Positions 45,861-54,720 of a DNA stretch of 64,000 nucleotides are shown here, in pieces. Source of the DNA: Nitrobacteraceae bacterium AZCC 2146. GTDB lineage: Bacteria; Pseudomonadota; Alphaproteobacteria; Rhizobiales; Xanthobacteraceae. The stretch lies in assembly GCA_036924855.1 (NCBI GenBank), contig JBAGRP010000001.1, positions 5,878,001 to 5,942,000 of the forward strand, given 5' to 3'. Each line of letters opens with the position of its first letter. Positions within the stretch are counted from its first letter, which is position 1. The notes below the pieces were generated by a model, which saw nothing but the letters and a program-made list of their open reading frames with translations, had not been told where the DNA came from and did no database searches. Both the position numbers and the translations under genes were made by a program.

Positions 45861-47913
45861 TCATCTGGCGCGGGGCGCCTTCATCTACATTCGGCAATCC
45901 ACCGTCGACCAGCTTGCCAACAATCATGAGAGCCGACGGCGTCAATATGGCCTTGCTGATCGTGCTCGAGCTCTCGGCTGGACGGATGTGACAGTCATTG
46001 ATGACGATCTTGGTCGCTCGGGTTCGGGCGTCAGCCGTCCGGGATTCGAGAGGCTGCTTGCAGCGATCTGTGAAGGCCGCGTTGGTGCCGTGTTTTCGAT
46101 CGAGGCGTCGCGCCTGGCGCGCAACGGACGCGACTGGCACACTCTGATCGAATTTTGCGGCTTGGTCGGCACGGTGATCGTCGATGAGGATGGAACGTAT
46201 GAACCACGCCATCCGAACGACCGGCTATTGCTGGGCATGAAGGGGACGATGAGCGAGCTCGAACTGTCGCTCCTGCGGGCCCGTTCGATGGAAGCCCTGA
46301 AGCAGAAGGCACGACGGGGCGAGCTGTTCTTCTCGGTAGCCGTTGGCTATGTAAAAGTAGGCCGCGACAAAATCGAAATGGATCCCGACCTGCGCGTGCG
46401 TGAGGCGATTGGGCTGGTCTTCGCCCGGTTTGCCGAGATGCAAAGCATCCGCCAAGTGTTTTTGTCGCTTCGAGGTGACCAGATCGCGCTGCCGTATATC
46501 GACCCCAAAGTCTCGGGACAACATCAGGTGATGTGGAAGCTACCGGTCTACACGTCGGTGAGCAATCTTCTCACCAATCCTGTTTATGCTGGTGCTTACG
46601 CCTTTGGCCGAACCGGAAGTCGGATGACAATCGAAAATGGCCGCAAGCGAATCGTTCGCGGCCGCCGCAAAGATCGCTCAGATTGGGCGGTCTTGCTCGT
46701 CGAGCATCACGAGGGCTATTTGTCCTGGGCAGACTTTGAAAGGAATCAACGGCTGATCGCTGACAACGCCAATGGTAAGGGCATGATGGTGCGCGGACCG
46801 GTGCGCAAGGGGGAGGCTTTGCTCGCCGGCCTGCTGCGCTGTGGTCATTGCGGCCGCCGGCTGCTTGTTAGCTACAATGGCACCAAGGGCGATGTCGGCC
46901 GCTATAATTGTGACGCGACCCGGAGCAATCCCGGTGCTGGTCCCTGTATCTCATTCGGCGCTTTGCGGGTCGATGAGGCGGTGGGAGCCGAGATTGTGCG
47001 GTTGCTGCAGCCGCTCGGTGTTGAAGCAGCCATCCAAGCGATCACACAATGCGAGCACCAGTCTGGCGAAAAACAACGCCAGATCGAGTTGGCGCTCGAG
47101 CAGGCGCGATACGAGGCAACCAGGGCACGCCGACAGTATGATACGGTCGACCCTGATAATCGTCTGGTCGCTGGCGAACTCGAGCGGCGGTGGAATGCCG
47201 CCCTTGCGGCCGTACGCGCACTCGAGGAGGAAATGGAGGCGCTGCTTCGACAGCGGCCGGCGACCTTGAGTGCAGAGGAGCGCAAGCGTCTGCTGCAAAT
47301 GGGGGCTGACCTGGAGGCTGCTTGGCATCATCCGGCGGCCACTGCCGTCACGCGTAAGCGTATCATCCGAGTCGTGTTGCGTGAGGTGGTAGCCTGCGTC
47401 GAGGATGACCAGATTCATTTATTGTTGCATTGGCAGGGCGGCGATCATACCCGCCTGATGGTGAGAAAGAACCGGAGGGGACAAACACGGTGGGCCGTCG
47501 AGCCCGAGACGGTGGAATTGATCCGCGCCTGCGCGCGATTGATGCCTGACAAAGCCATTGCCGGCATGCTCAACCGGACAGGTAAGCGAACAGGCCGATT
47601 GAATGGATGGACACAGTCGCGTGTGCGGGGCTTCCGCAACACGCACGGCATCTCGGTCTACAGGGATGGCGAATGGGCCGAGCGCGGCGAAGTCACGTTG
47701 CCTGAAGCAGCCAGGATGCTCAATCTGAGCCCCCTGACGGTGCTACGCCAGATACGCGCCGGCGTCATTCCCGCCAAGCAATATTGTGCAGGCGCACCCT
47801 GGGTAATCAAACGACGGGATATCGAAGATCAGCATGTGATCGAGCGCGTCAGGGCGTGCTGCAAAAGCCCGTCATCATCAAATCCAAATCAAAAGACCTT
47901 TGTCTTTCAATAA
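45844..47913 (+). CDS. large serine recombinase (resolvase/recombinase/zinc-ribbon)
   Basis: Encodes 689 residues from ATG 45844; a GTG three bases earlier is possible. GGAGGCAG lies upstream. Resolvase domain: catalytic Ser in AFIYIRQSTVDQL (near 19), DDDLGRSGSGVSRPGF, and EASRLARNGRDWH. Recombinase domain (about 160-290), zinc ribbon LRCGHCGRRL...YNCDATRSN...PCISF (about 330-375), coiled coil rich in Glu/Arg (390-480), and a C-terminal MerR/HTH-like segment (LPEAARMLNLSPLTVLRQI near 625-650). It catalyses site-specific insertion and excision of the element. Its gene nearly reaches the right junction. Confidence 0.93.
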   Translation: MKITPDHLARGAFIYIRQSTVDQLANNHESRRRQYGLADRARALGWTDVTVIDDDLGRSGSGVSRPGFERLLAAICEGRVGAVFSIEASRLARNGRDWHTLIEFCGLVGTVIVDEDGTYEPRHPNDRLLLGMKGTMSELELSLLRARSMEALKQKARRGELFFSVAVGYVKVGRDKIEMDPDLRVREAIGLVFARFAEMQSIRQVFLSLRGDQIALPYIDPKVSGQHQVMWKLPVYTSVSNLLTNPVYAGAYAFGRTGSRMTIENGRKRIVRGRRKDRSDWAVLLVEHHEGYLSWADFERNQRLIADNANGKGMMVRGPVRKGEALLAGLLRCGHCGRRLLVSYNGTKGDVGRYNCDATRSNPGAGPCISFGALRVDEAVGAEIVRLLQPLGVEAAIQAITQCEHQSGEKQRQIELALEQARYEATRARRQYDTVDPDNRLVAGELERRWNAALAAVRALEEEMEALLRQRPATLSAEERKRLLQMGADLEAAWHHPAATAVTRKRIIRVVLREVVACVEDDQIHLLLHWQGGDHTRLMVRKNRRGQTRWAVEPETVELIRACARLMPDKAIAGMLNRTGKRTGRLNGWTQSRVRGFRNTHGISVYRDGEWAERGEVTLPEAARMLNLSPLTVLRQIRAGVIPAKQYCAGAPWVIKRRDIEDQHVIERVRACCKSPSSSNPNQKTFVFQ

Positions 47914-47945
47914 CGTAGTGAGATGGGCAATATGACGTGGGATCA

Positions 47946-48320
47946 GGCGCGTTGACTGCGGTCACCTATCTCACGACCATCGACGACCCCGCGCGCTTCC
48001 AGCGGTCGCGTGACGTCGGCGCTCACCTTGGTCTAACACCAAGAAAATATGCGTCCGGAGAGATTGACCGCAATGGTTCCATCTCGAAGTGCGGCGACAC
48101 GCTGCTCAGGACGACATTATACCAGGCGGCCCTCGCGTTACTGACGCGGACCCAGCGTTGGTCAACGTTGAAGGCATGGGGGATGGAGGTAGCTAAGCGA
48201 CGCGGACTACGTCGGGAAATTGTTGCGGTGGCGCGCAAGCTTGCGATCGTCATGCATCGCATCTGGACCGATGGCAGCGAGTTCCGCTGGTCACGCGAGG
48301 AAGCGATGGCAAAACCATAG
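47946..48320 (+). pseudogene. IS110-family transposase, C-terminal part right of the recombinase element
   Basis: Resumes in frame as GALTAVTYLTTIDDPARFQR, then GLTPRKYASGEID, ISKCGDTLLRTTLYQAALAL and VAVARKLAIVMHRIWTDG, ending at TAG 48318-48320. This is the complete IS116/IS110/IS902 domain. Joined to 45247-45381 it makes one continuous reading frame, so only the recombinase element and the IS701 junction break it. Confidence 0.85.
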
Positions 48321-48708
48321 GAGATATTTAGGGCTCCGCTAAACAGCGGAAACGACGTCCCGCTAGGACGAGGTCGACGTGACTGCGCTGCAATCTGTGG
48401 GCATCCAGCTCGCCGAAATAGATAGCAGCCGTCGATTTTCGAACCATGAATTGAGGCGACCAAGCGTCGACCTCGGAGACAAGAGCGAGCCTCGCGGCCG
48501 TTGATTTAAGGAGGCTGACCCATTGTGCTAACAACCGCAATCAGACAAAACGGGCAATCCTCCGCATCGCGGCATTGCTTCCGCTCTCCGCTCTTCGGCA
48601 AACCTCCGGTCGGGCCAGCAAAGCGTCACCGCAACCAAACGACGAGCTGGCACGATTGCTGGATCAGCAAAGCGGGCTGATTGCCCAACGGGATGCACTT
48701 GATCGAAA
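48321..48708. other. gap after IS110, mostly IS tail
   Basis: The first 200 bases are likely IS110 non-coding tail. A frame beginning near 48575 (ASPQPNDELARLLDQQSGL and IAQRDALDRKW) may be the 5' part of the following gene in another reading frame. No promoter is recognised. Confidence 0.35.
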
Positions 48709-49104
48709 GTGGCGGGAGTGTGGCGGCGACTGCCATCCTGGTGCACGCCGGGCCCGAAACATCTCACTACTGACGGCAAGGCCAGCGGTCCCAGAGTGGG
48801 ATGGCCGGAGGCGGCGCCGAGTGAGTTGATCGAGCTTGGCGACGGCCTCCTGCTCGCGCGACCCTCGCAGGCTGACCTCCGAGACCTGTTCGACGCAGAT
48901 CGATCGACCGGTTCACGTGACCTGGTCGAAACTCTCTATCGGAAGCGATCTCGACAGCTGTTGCTCAGGCTTCGTGCGAAACGAGCGTGCCTGCGGTCGC
49001 ATGGCTTGCCGAGATCGCGGGATTGGGTGCCGATCGATACCCAGATTGACGCTATCGAGCTAGCGATCGCCTCGCTTGGTGGGGCGCAATTCACTGCGGT
49101 GTGA
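48709..49104 (+). CDS. hypothetical protein, possibly frameshifted
   Basis: The conserved-looking part is ELIELGDGLLLARPSQADLR through DLVETLYRKRSRQLLLRLRAKR and ends IDAIELAIASLGG. The leading 30 residues look random. A second frame just upstream (DELARLLDQQSGLIAQRDAL, 48620-48720) has similar composition, and one base change near 48780 would join them into a protein of about 170 residues. No family is recognised. Charged helices suggest a soluble protein. Confidence 0.45.
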   Translation: MAGVWRRLPSWCTPGPKHLTTDGKASGPRVGWPEAAPSELIELGDGLLLARPSQADLRDLFDADRSTGSRDLVETLYRKRSRQLLLRLRAKRACLRSHGLPRSRDWVPIDTQIDAIELAIASLGGAQFTAV

Positions 49105-49270
49105 ATCGATATACGACCACTGATAACAGCGAGGATGCCGGCATCGGGTCGTGAGAGAGGTCGGTGTAATTTAAAATGATGTCCGCTTAACCCCAGATAC
49201 CGGTCTTCGGGGAGGAGAAGCGTCAGGTCAGCAAAGTGCCCAATAGGCGACATCGATCACGGATTGCGGC

Positions 49271-51781
49271 TCAGTCAGCGGGTATCGTAAACTGAAAGAG
49301 AGCCCCCCGCGGCTCGCACGGGATCGCCCACAGTTGTCCACGGTGGGCTTCGATGATCGAGCGGCAAATCGAGAGGCCCATCCCCATGCCGTCGGGCTTC
49401 GTCGTGTAGAAGGGTTCAAAGAGACGCGGTAGGCTCTCCGGGCGCAGCCCGTGGCCGGTATCCCGCACCGCGACGCGCACTCCCTCTCGCTCGATACTCA
49501 CGGTGCTGATGTGTAATTCGCGGTTGCCGTCCTCAACATTACTCATCGACTGGATGGCATTGACGATCAAGTTCAACATCACTTGTTGCAGTTGCACCCG
49601 GTCGCCTTGGACACGCGGTAAGCCCTCCGCTAGTTGCGTCCGCACTGAAACGCTATTATTTACGGCCTCCGTACGGCTGAGTGCAATAACCTCCAGGATG
49701 GCATCGTTGATCTCTACGGCGTCCTTTCGTGCCGGCACCTTCTTAACGAGCGCGCGGATTCGTCCGACGACCTCGCCTGCGCGGTTACCTTCCTTGACAA
49801 TAAGAGAGAGCGCTTCATCCACCTCGCGAAAATTCGGTGGCTCAGCGCTCAGCCAACGCCGAGCGGCTAACGCGTATGTGATTACCGCGGTGATCGGCTG
49901 ATTCACTTCATGGGCGATCGTGGTCGTCAACTGGCCCATCATCGCGACGCGGTTGGCGTGCGCGAGTTCCAGTTGCGCCTTGCGGAAGGCCTGTTCGGCG
50001 CGCTTACGCTCGATGAATTGACCGATCTGGCTGCCGATGGTAGCCAGCATGTTTAGCAGCTCCTGATCGGGCTGCCTGATCTCGCGACTGAAAAACTCGA
50101 TCACGCCTAGGACTTCGCCCCCGAGCAGGATGGGAAAGCCGAAGGCCGCGTGTAGTCCTTCGCGTTCCGCGATGGGTCCGCGCGGAAAGTTCTCATCAGG
50201 AACGACATCGGGAACGTACTCGGGCTCAAGGCTGGACCACACCCGGCCCGGTAGTCCCAAGCCCGGAACGAAAGTGAACTCCCGGCTGACTCTTTCAAAT
50301 TCCGGGACTTCTATCGACGCTTTATGCCAAAGCTCGACACAACGCAGCGCCTCGGCCTCCCGGTCCACGCGCCAGAGCGCGCCCACGTCCCATCCCAGAC
50401 ACTCGCCCATAGCCCACAGTATTCTCGGAGTGGCTTCTTCGATCGTGGCCGCTTCCGCCAAAATCTGCGCGACCGTGTGCTGCACGCGGAGGCGTTCCTC
50501 GGCGCGCTTGCGATCCTCGATGTCGTAGGCGGTCCCGTACCACTTAATGATCTTGCCGTTCTCGTCGCGCGCAGCGACACGATCGATGGCGAACCAGCGA
50601 TACTGTCCGTCGGCACGCCGGACGCGCTCCTCCGTATGCCACGGCTCGCCGGTGGCAACGGCGTCACGCCACATTTTCTCACCGATCGCGATGTGGTCGG
50701 GATGCGCCACGACGGCCCATTCCGTGCCGAGCGCAGCCTCGTCGGAAAGACCCGTGTATTGTTTCCAGGCGGCGTTGACGAAGTCGCGCCGGGCGTCTGC
50801 CGAATAGCTCGCCACCGGGATTGGGATGGTATCGATCATCTGCCGTAGCTCGCGCCGCGCCTCGGCGAGTTGAGCCTCTCTCTCGCGCAGCGCATCCTCG
50901 GCCCGCTTGCGCTCCGTCAGATCGAGCACGAATGCGACGCCCTGGTCTCGTTCTTCGCCGAACGCAGCCAAACCGATCAACACGGGCACGCGGCCCCCAT
51001 CTTTCCGATAGTACTCCTTCTCGAATGGTTGGACTGCCCCGATCATCCTCAGCTCTGCATCGGTCCGCGCGTCGCGCTCGCGCCATTCCGGCGGCGTCAG
51101 GTCCGTTCGGTTCAGGCGGCCCGAGATAAGATCCTCTCGATCATATCCCCCCATGCGGAGAAACGCGTCATTTGCCTCAAGAATGCGACCTTCGAGATTC
51201 CAGATGATGATCCCGATGATGTTGGCGTCGACCAGGCGCCGGATCATTGCTTCGTGCTGTTCGAGCTGGCCGTGCAATGTTGCGAATGACTTCAAGTCAG
51301 CCTGTAACATGTCGCGGAAGTGCAGCAGTAGCTTGAGATAAGCCCCGCTATATTCGTTCCTTTTATTGTCGCGAACGCAAATCGTCCCGTATAAGCGGCC
51401 ATCGGGCCAAGCGATCGGGACGCCCAGGTAAGAGATCATCCCCAGCCTGACATGCGGGTTCACTTTCCATGCTTCGTTCTCGAGAGCATCTGGGACGAGC
51501 AGCGGCTGACCGGTCTTCATGACGGTCTCACAATACGGTCCCGTATCGAGAGCGCCCGGTTCGCAAGGATTTCCTTTGGACGTGCTGGAGACGAAAACTT
51601 TGATGTGGGGGGGATCGACCCGCATTATCGAGGCAGAGGGCACGTGCATGATCTCGGCAAGGAGATTCACAAACTCTTGCCATTTTCGGACAATTTCAGG
51701 GGGCACTGCGATCGAATGTGCCACGCACGAGCTGCGATCTTGCGGCTCAGATGCGGTTTCTCCGTGGATACTCTCGTTCAT
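49271..51781 (-). CDS. GAF/PAS/PAS/GAF sensor histidine kinase
   Basis: Encodes 836 residues from MNESIHGETA, downstream of GAGGAACTGC. Domains: GAF (about 25-165; GMISYLGVPIAWPDGRLYGT), PAS 1 (about 180-295; ANIIGIIIWNLEGRILEAND), PAS 2 (about 315-430; FVNAAWKQYTGLSDEAALG), GAF 2 (about 440-590), HisKA/HATPase with H-box IAHEVNQPITA (His near 624), N-box NLIVNAIQSM, DTGHGL and GMGMGLS. No membrane segment, so cytoplasmic. PAS 1 and the last 220 residues are closely related to the giant kinase at 3309-8786, also at DNA level. No response regulator is adjacent. Confidence 0.92.
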   Translation of the reverse strand: MNESIHGETASEPQDRSSCVAHSIAVPPEIVRKWQEFVNLLAEIMHVPSASIMRVDPPHIKVFVSSTSKGNPCEPGALDTGPYCETVMKTGQPLLVPDALENEAWKVNPHVRLGMISYLGVPIAWPDGRLYGTICVRDNKRNEYSGAYLKLLLHFRDMLQADLKSFATLHGQLEQHEAMIRRLVDANIIGIIIWNLEGRILEANDAFLRMGGYDREDLISGRLNRTDLTPPEWRERDARTDAELRMIGAVQPFEKEYYRKDGGRVPVLIGLAAFGEERDQGVAFVLDLTERKRAEDALREREAQLAEARRELRQMIDTIPIPVASYSADARRDFVNAAWKQYTGLSDEAALGTEWAVVAHPDHIAIGEKMWRDAVATGEPWHTEERVRRADGQYRWFAIDRVAARDENGKIIKWYGTAYDIEDRKRAEERLRVQHTVAQILAEAATIEEATPRILWAMGECLGWDVGALWRVDREAEALRCVELWHKASIEVPEFERVSREFTFVPGLGLPGRVWSSLEPEYVPDVVPDENFPRGPIAEREGLHAAFGFPILLGGEVLGVIEFFSREIRQPDQELLNMLATIGSQIGQFIERKRAEQAFRKAQLELAHANRVAMMGQLTTTIAHEVNQPITAVITYALAARRWLSAEPPNFREVDEALSLIVKEGNRAGEVVGRIRALVKKVPARKDAVEINDAILEVIALSRTEAVNNSVSVRTQLAEGLPRVQGDRVQLQQVMLNLIVNAIQSMSNVEDGNRELHISTVSIEREGVRVAVRDTGHGLRPESLPRLFEPFYTTKPDGMGMGLSICRSIIEAHRGQLWAIPCEPRGALFQFTIPAD

Positions 51782-51972
51782 CGGAGCAGTTCCTCGGCTT
51801 AGACGGTGAGGGCAGTATAACGGCTCCAGCCGCAGTTCGCGATAGCTCTCACGCCCCTCCAAACCGAAGATGCGGCCAACATCCAGCATCCGGTAATGGG
51901 ATGGTCCGGCCGTGCTCCCGCCCCACCAGCAAGCGATGCTTGTGCGGGGGCACCAAAGACAAGGAGCACGCC

Positions 51973-52100
51973 ATGGCCGAAGCTCTCAACCGTTCAATCG
52001 CCTTCGCCGGTATCGACATTGGCAAGAACTCGTTCCACGTCGTGGGTCTCGATGAGCGCGGTGCCATCGTGCTGCGACAGAAGTGGGCGCGTGCCCGGAG
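51973..52100 (+). pseudogene. IS110-family transposase, N-terminal fragment
   Basis: The ATG at 51973 follows ACAAGGAGCACGCC and starts MAEALNRSIAFAGIDIGKNS, then FHVVGLDERGAIVLRQKWAR. GIDIGKNSFH holds the first Asp of the RuvC-like DEDD domain. Similarity stops near 52100, where unrelated sequence begins. It is a different fragment from those at 8.9 and 45-48 kb. Confidence 0.75.
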
Positions 52101-52416
52101 ACAAGATTGCTCCCATCACCAGAACCAGCAAATGGTCCCAACTGGGTGCAGTGAACCAGAAACGAAACGGCGACAGCGATTGGCGAAGGATGTGCGGAAC
52201 GGCATCGCCCGGTCCGACGCGATTATAATTGTGATCGGTCATCCATAGGTTCGAATCCGATCACACGAAAGAGGCAAGGCAGGCGACTGCGGCGAATTGA
52301 ATCACCCCGGTCAGATGATGGCAAATGAGAGCGCCGAACGCACTATTCTGGCCGGACGCGGCATATCTGCGCCATCAACAAATCCAAATTCCCGAGGAAT
52401 TTTGTACAAAGTCGAG
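52101..52416. other. gap with a hairpin, no confident gene
   Basis: Contains a 9-base perfect inverted repeat, TGTGATCGG (52230-52238) and CCGATCACA (52257-52265), whose loop includes GGTTCGAAT, similar to a tRNA T-arm. There is no complete tRNA. Nothing else is seen. Confidence 0.4.
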
Positions 52417-53075
52417 CTAAGAGACGAGCGGCGCGATGCCCTCCTCCCATTGCGACCGCAACCGTCTGGTCAGGAAGTCGAGCACGAGCCGGACCCTTGC
52501 AGCGGCAAGGCGCGAGTGGGGGAAAACAGCGTGAACCGGTGAGGCAGGCGGCCGCATTCCCGGAAGAACGATCTCCAGTCGGCCCTGGTGGATATCGTCA
52601 TACACGTCCCAGATCGACTTCAGGACGATGCCTGCACCTTCGAGCGCCCATGCGACAGCAGGTCTTCAAGCTCGCCTGGCCTGCCTCCGCGGTCGAGATA
52701 TGCCGGAGACGCGCACATCACATAAGCGTTCGGGGCCACAGTACGTGCGATCAGGCTTGAATCAGACGGTTCGCCGAAGCGGATCGCGATGTCGAGGCCT
52801 TCGTCCACCAGATTGACGATGCGGTCGCTGGCGTCGAGGTGAATCCGCAAGCCTGAGTGCTGTGACTCGAACTCATGGAGAAGAGGCGCCAGCTCGCGTC
52901 GCGCGAATGCGAAGGTCGAGCTCATACGTAAAAGGCCGACGGCGATCTCGCGCCCCTTAGTCACCTCGGCCTCAGCCTCCTCGATATCATTCAGGATGCG
53001 CGTGCAGCGCAGGTGGAAGGCAACCCCTTCATCGGTGAGGGAGAGCTGTCGGGTGGTGCGATTGACCAGCCGCAC
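52417..53075 (-). pseudogene. LysR-family regulator, C-terminal part with internal deletion
   Basis: From 53075 the frame reads VRLVNRTTRQLSLTDEGVAF, the end of a LysR helix-turn-helix domain, then LLRMSSTFAFARRELAPLL and IVNLVDEGLDIAIRFGEPSD of the effector domain. At about 52640 a deletion and frameshift remove roughly 60 residues; the end continues in another frame as WALEGAGIVLKSIWDVYDD, then GRLEIVLPGMRPP to the stop at 52417. The first 30 residues are missing because of fusion to the TIR fragment. Confidence 0.75.
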
Positions 53076-53780
53076 GCCAGCTATCGCGCCGATCCGCAAG
53101 TTGCGTTGCTTTCGTTTCTGTGCGAGTTCCCTTCGTGCTAAATCGTTAAATCCAACTTGCAGGATCCCGGCGATCACCTTCAGGAGTGCATTTGAACGAC
53201 CATCTTTGCCCGGACGTGCATCAGCCGCAATCGGATCGTTGCGGCGGTCGCTGACGCTTCCATCGGGGTTGATCTCGTACCGCAGCGCAGGCGCGAAGCA
53301 TTCAGGTAGCGATAATTCTGGATGATCGAAAGCGTTCGGCTCACCATCGACAATCACGGGGAATATCCGGTTGGCTTTTCCCAGTGATTTAAAGATGCGG
53401 ATTTCCTCATTTACCCATAGTGAAAGCGCTGAATACGGTGAGCAAATCACCACCAACGCCGACGACACATTTAGCGCATCGCGAATCTTGCTGTTGAGGC
53501 TACCCGCACTAGGTAGCTCCTTGCGATCGCGATAAATCGGAAACAGTCGCCGCGGGATCGTGAACTCACCCGAATTGCGGCCGACAAGCCCGCTCGGAAT
53601 GCGGTACGATTCGAGAGCCGTGTGAAGCCAGCGGCCCCAGCTCGCGTCATGGTGACTGTAGCTGATAAACGCCCAATAGCGACGAACCGCATTAGAGTTT
53701 GAGACTACCTCATCGTCCCGGGAGCCAGGACCTACAGGCTCTCTGATGGCGATTCCGAGCCCCTGTCCAATCCCTCTCAT
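52620..53780 (-). CDS. TIR-domain protein fused in frame to a LysR fragment (chimera)
   Basis: Encodes 386 residues. Residues about 30-230 form a bacterial TIR domain: YWAFISYSHHDASWGRWLH, RKELPSAGSLNSKIRDAL, VVICSPYSALSLWVNEEIRI with the Glu expected for NAD hydrolysis, and FPVIVDGEP. TIR relatives go on after RRELAQKRKQRNLRIGAIAG into a membrane helix and repeats; here residue 236 switches to LysR sequence (VRLVNRTTRQLSL) that runs to a stop at 52620. The joint is in frame. Whether the chimera is expressed is unknown; it is likely the product of a deletion. Confidence 0.65.
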   Translation of the reverse strand: MRGIGQGLGIAIREPVGPGSRDDEVVSNSNAVRRYWAFISYSHHDASWGRWLHTALESYRIPSGLVGRNSGEFTIPRRLFPIYRDRKELPSAGSLNSKIRDALNVSSALVVICSPYSALSLWVNEEIRIFKSLGKANRIFPVIVDGEPNAFDHPELSLPECFAPALRYEINPDGSVSDRRNDPIAADARPGKDGRSNALLKVIAGILQVGFNDLARRELAQKRKQRNLRIGAIAGVRLVNRTTRQLSLTDEGVAFHLRCTRILNDIEEAEAEVTKGREIAVGLLRMSSTFAFARRELAPLLHEFESQHSGLRIHLDASDRIVNLVDEGLDIAIRFGEPSDSSLIARTVAPNAYVMCASPAYLDRGGRPGELEDLLSHGRSKVQASS

Positions 53781-54619
53781 CGGGAAAAATGCGGGCCGTG
53801 CAAAAGTAACTTAGTATTCTGGGGAGCGCTGCGTGGTCCAGGATGGTGCTGCGGTAGCGAGCCAGTACGATAGTTGCCCCGCAAAAAGACGATCAACACG
53901 CCAGTCTCCCTCGCGCACCTATCAAAATAAGTAAGCCTCCGCTCGTCATGACGAAAAGAGGCGAAAGCAATCTTCAGCGGGCTCACCGCGTAGATCCTAT
54001 CCCAGAACCCCACGTTCGGTCCAACGCCAACCCGGCGTTTTTCGTTTCAGGCTTGAAAGAACAGGCCGAGCAATGCCGGCGTTTTTATCTTCCTAGCATC
54101 GATAGTTTGGACGTTATCGCCAGGTTAGACCTGAGAGTTTCCGATAAGCTGATTGCGAGTCGGAAATTTCGATCCAGTTTCGATCTCCTCCAGCTTTTCG
54201 ACCGCAGAGGATCGCTCGCTTGACGTGATGCCAAGGCGGTCTGCTGCCTCCTCAAGAGAACAGTCCCGCTGACTCTCGTGCCCAAACAAGAATATCGGGA
54301 CAGGACGTCTTGCGTTCAGATCGACTAAACGCCGTGGGACCTGCGTTCTGCAAATGGCCCGCCTGGTGGCCTTCGATGTGAAGGCCAAGACCGCCACGAA
54401 CGGACTCGTAGGTTCCTACTCGATCATTCGCGCCCTGCTTCAGGAAGTCTTCAAGGCAGCCTGCGCATCCGTTCGAGGTCGACGAGGCACCGCCGGATCA
54501 TTTCCTCCTCGCTCACGTCTTCCCTTTGCTTGCCGCAGTGGCAGGAGCAGGCCCCCACAGCCGGGTTGTGGATTGGAATCTGTGCTGGCGCGGAATTGTT
54601 GCGGACGTGACGGCATACA
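53781..54619. other. gap without a confident gene
   Basis: Two short minus-strand frames (53777-54013 with VSPLKIAFASFRHDERR; 54125-54397 with FLFGHESQRDCSLEEAADRLG) have protein-like composition but no start signals, and overlap plus-strand frames of equal quality. They may be relics of a TIR-related or HTH gene. No other structure is seen. Confidence 0.35.
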
Positions 54620-54720
54620 CAAAAAGAAAGGCCGCCTGCGTTGGCGCAAGCGGCCCAAGTCTAGGGAGGAAACGCCCAAGGAGGGCAGCGATAGCGCGAG
54701 GGGCGCTACCGCGCCCCTAG
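54620..54720 (-). ncRNA. suhB/MmgR-like small RNA
   Basis: Read on the minus strand this 100-base stretch has a 5' hairpin (GGGGCGC-GGTA-GCGCCCC), then a GCCC-TCCTT-GGGC hairpin, the unpaired decamer TTTCCTCCCT (54672 down to 54663), and a final strong hairpin followed by a T run. The decamer and the hairpin order match what is known of the alphaproteobacterial suhB (RF00519)/alpha-r8/MmgR RNAs, which act on mRNAs and bind Hfq. No protein frame of quality overlaps. Family membership is from memory and needs a covariance search. Confidence 0.65.
54621..54655 (-). terminator. intrinsic terminator of the small RNA
   Basis: On the minus strand GGCCGCTTGCG and CGCAGGCGGCC (54655 to 54630) pair with one wobble or mismatch around a CCAA loop, followed directly by TTTCTTTTT (54629-54621). 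It is a strong Rho-independent terminator in the minus direction. Confidence 0.8.

Larger units (their letters stand above)
45382..47951 (+). mobile_element. serine-recombinase mobile element (2570 bases) inside IS110
   Basis: The element interrupts the IS110 transposase gene after MTVPGVGA. It is bounded by a 6-base shared core (GGCGCG) and carries three overlapping plus-strand genes: DUF5372-like protein, 58-residue protein and large serine recombinase. There are no terminal inverted repeats or longer target duplication, as expected for site-specific serine integrases rather than DDE transposases. All genes are intact, so the element may still move. Confidence 0.8.

Noticed and set aside
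52417..53780. TIR gene as a complete defence system
   Set aside because: Only the TIR domain remains and no partner (Thoeris-like effector, SIR2, STAND protein) lies beside it; the frame continues into a LysR relic.
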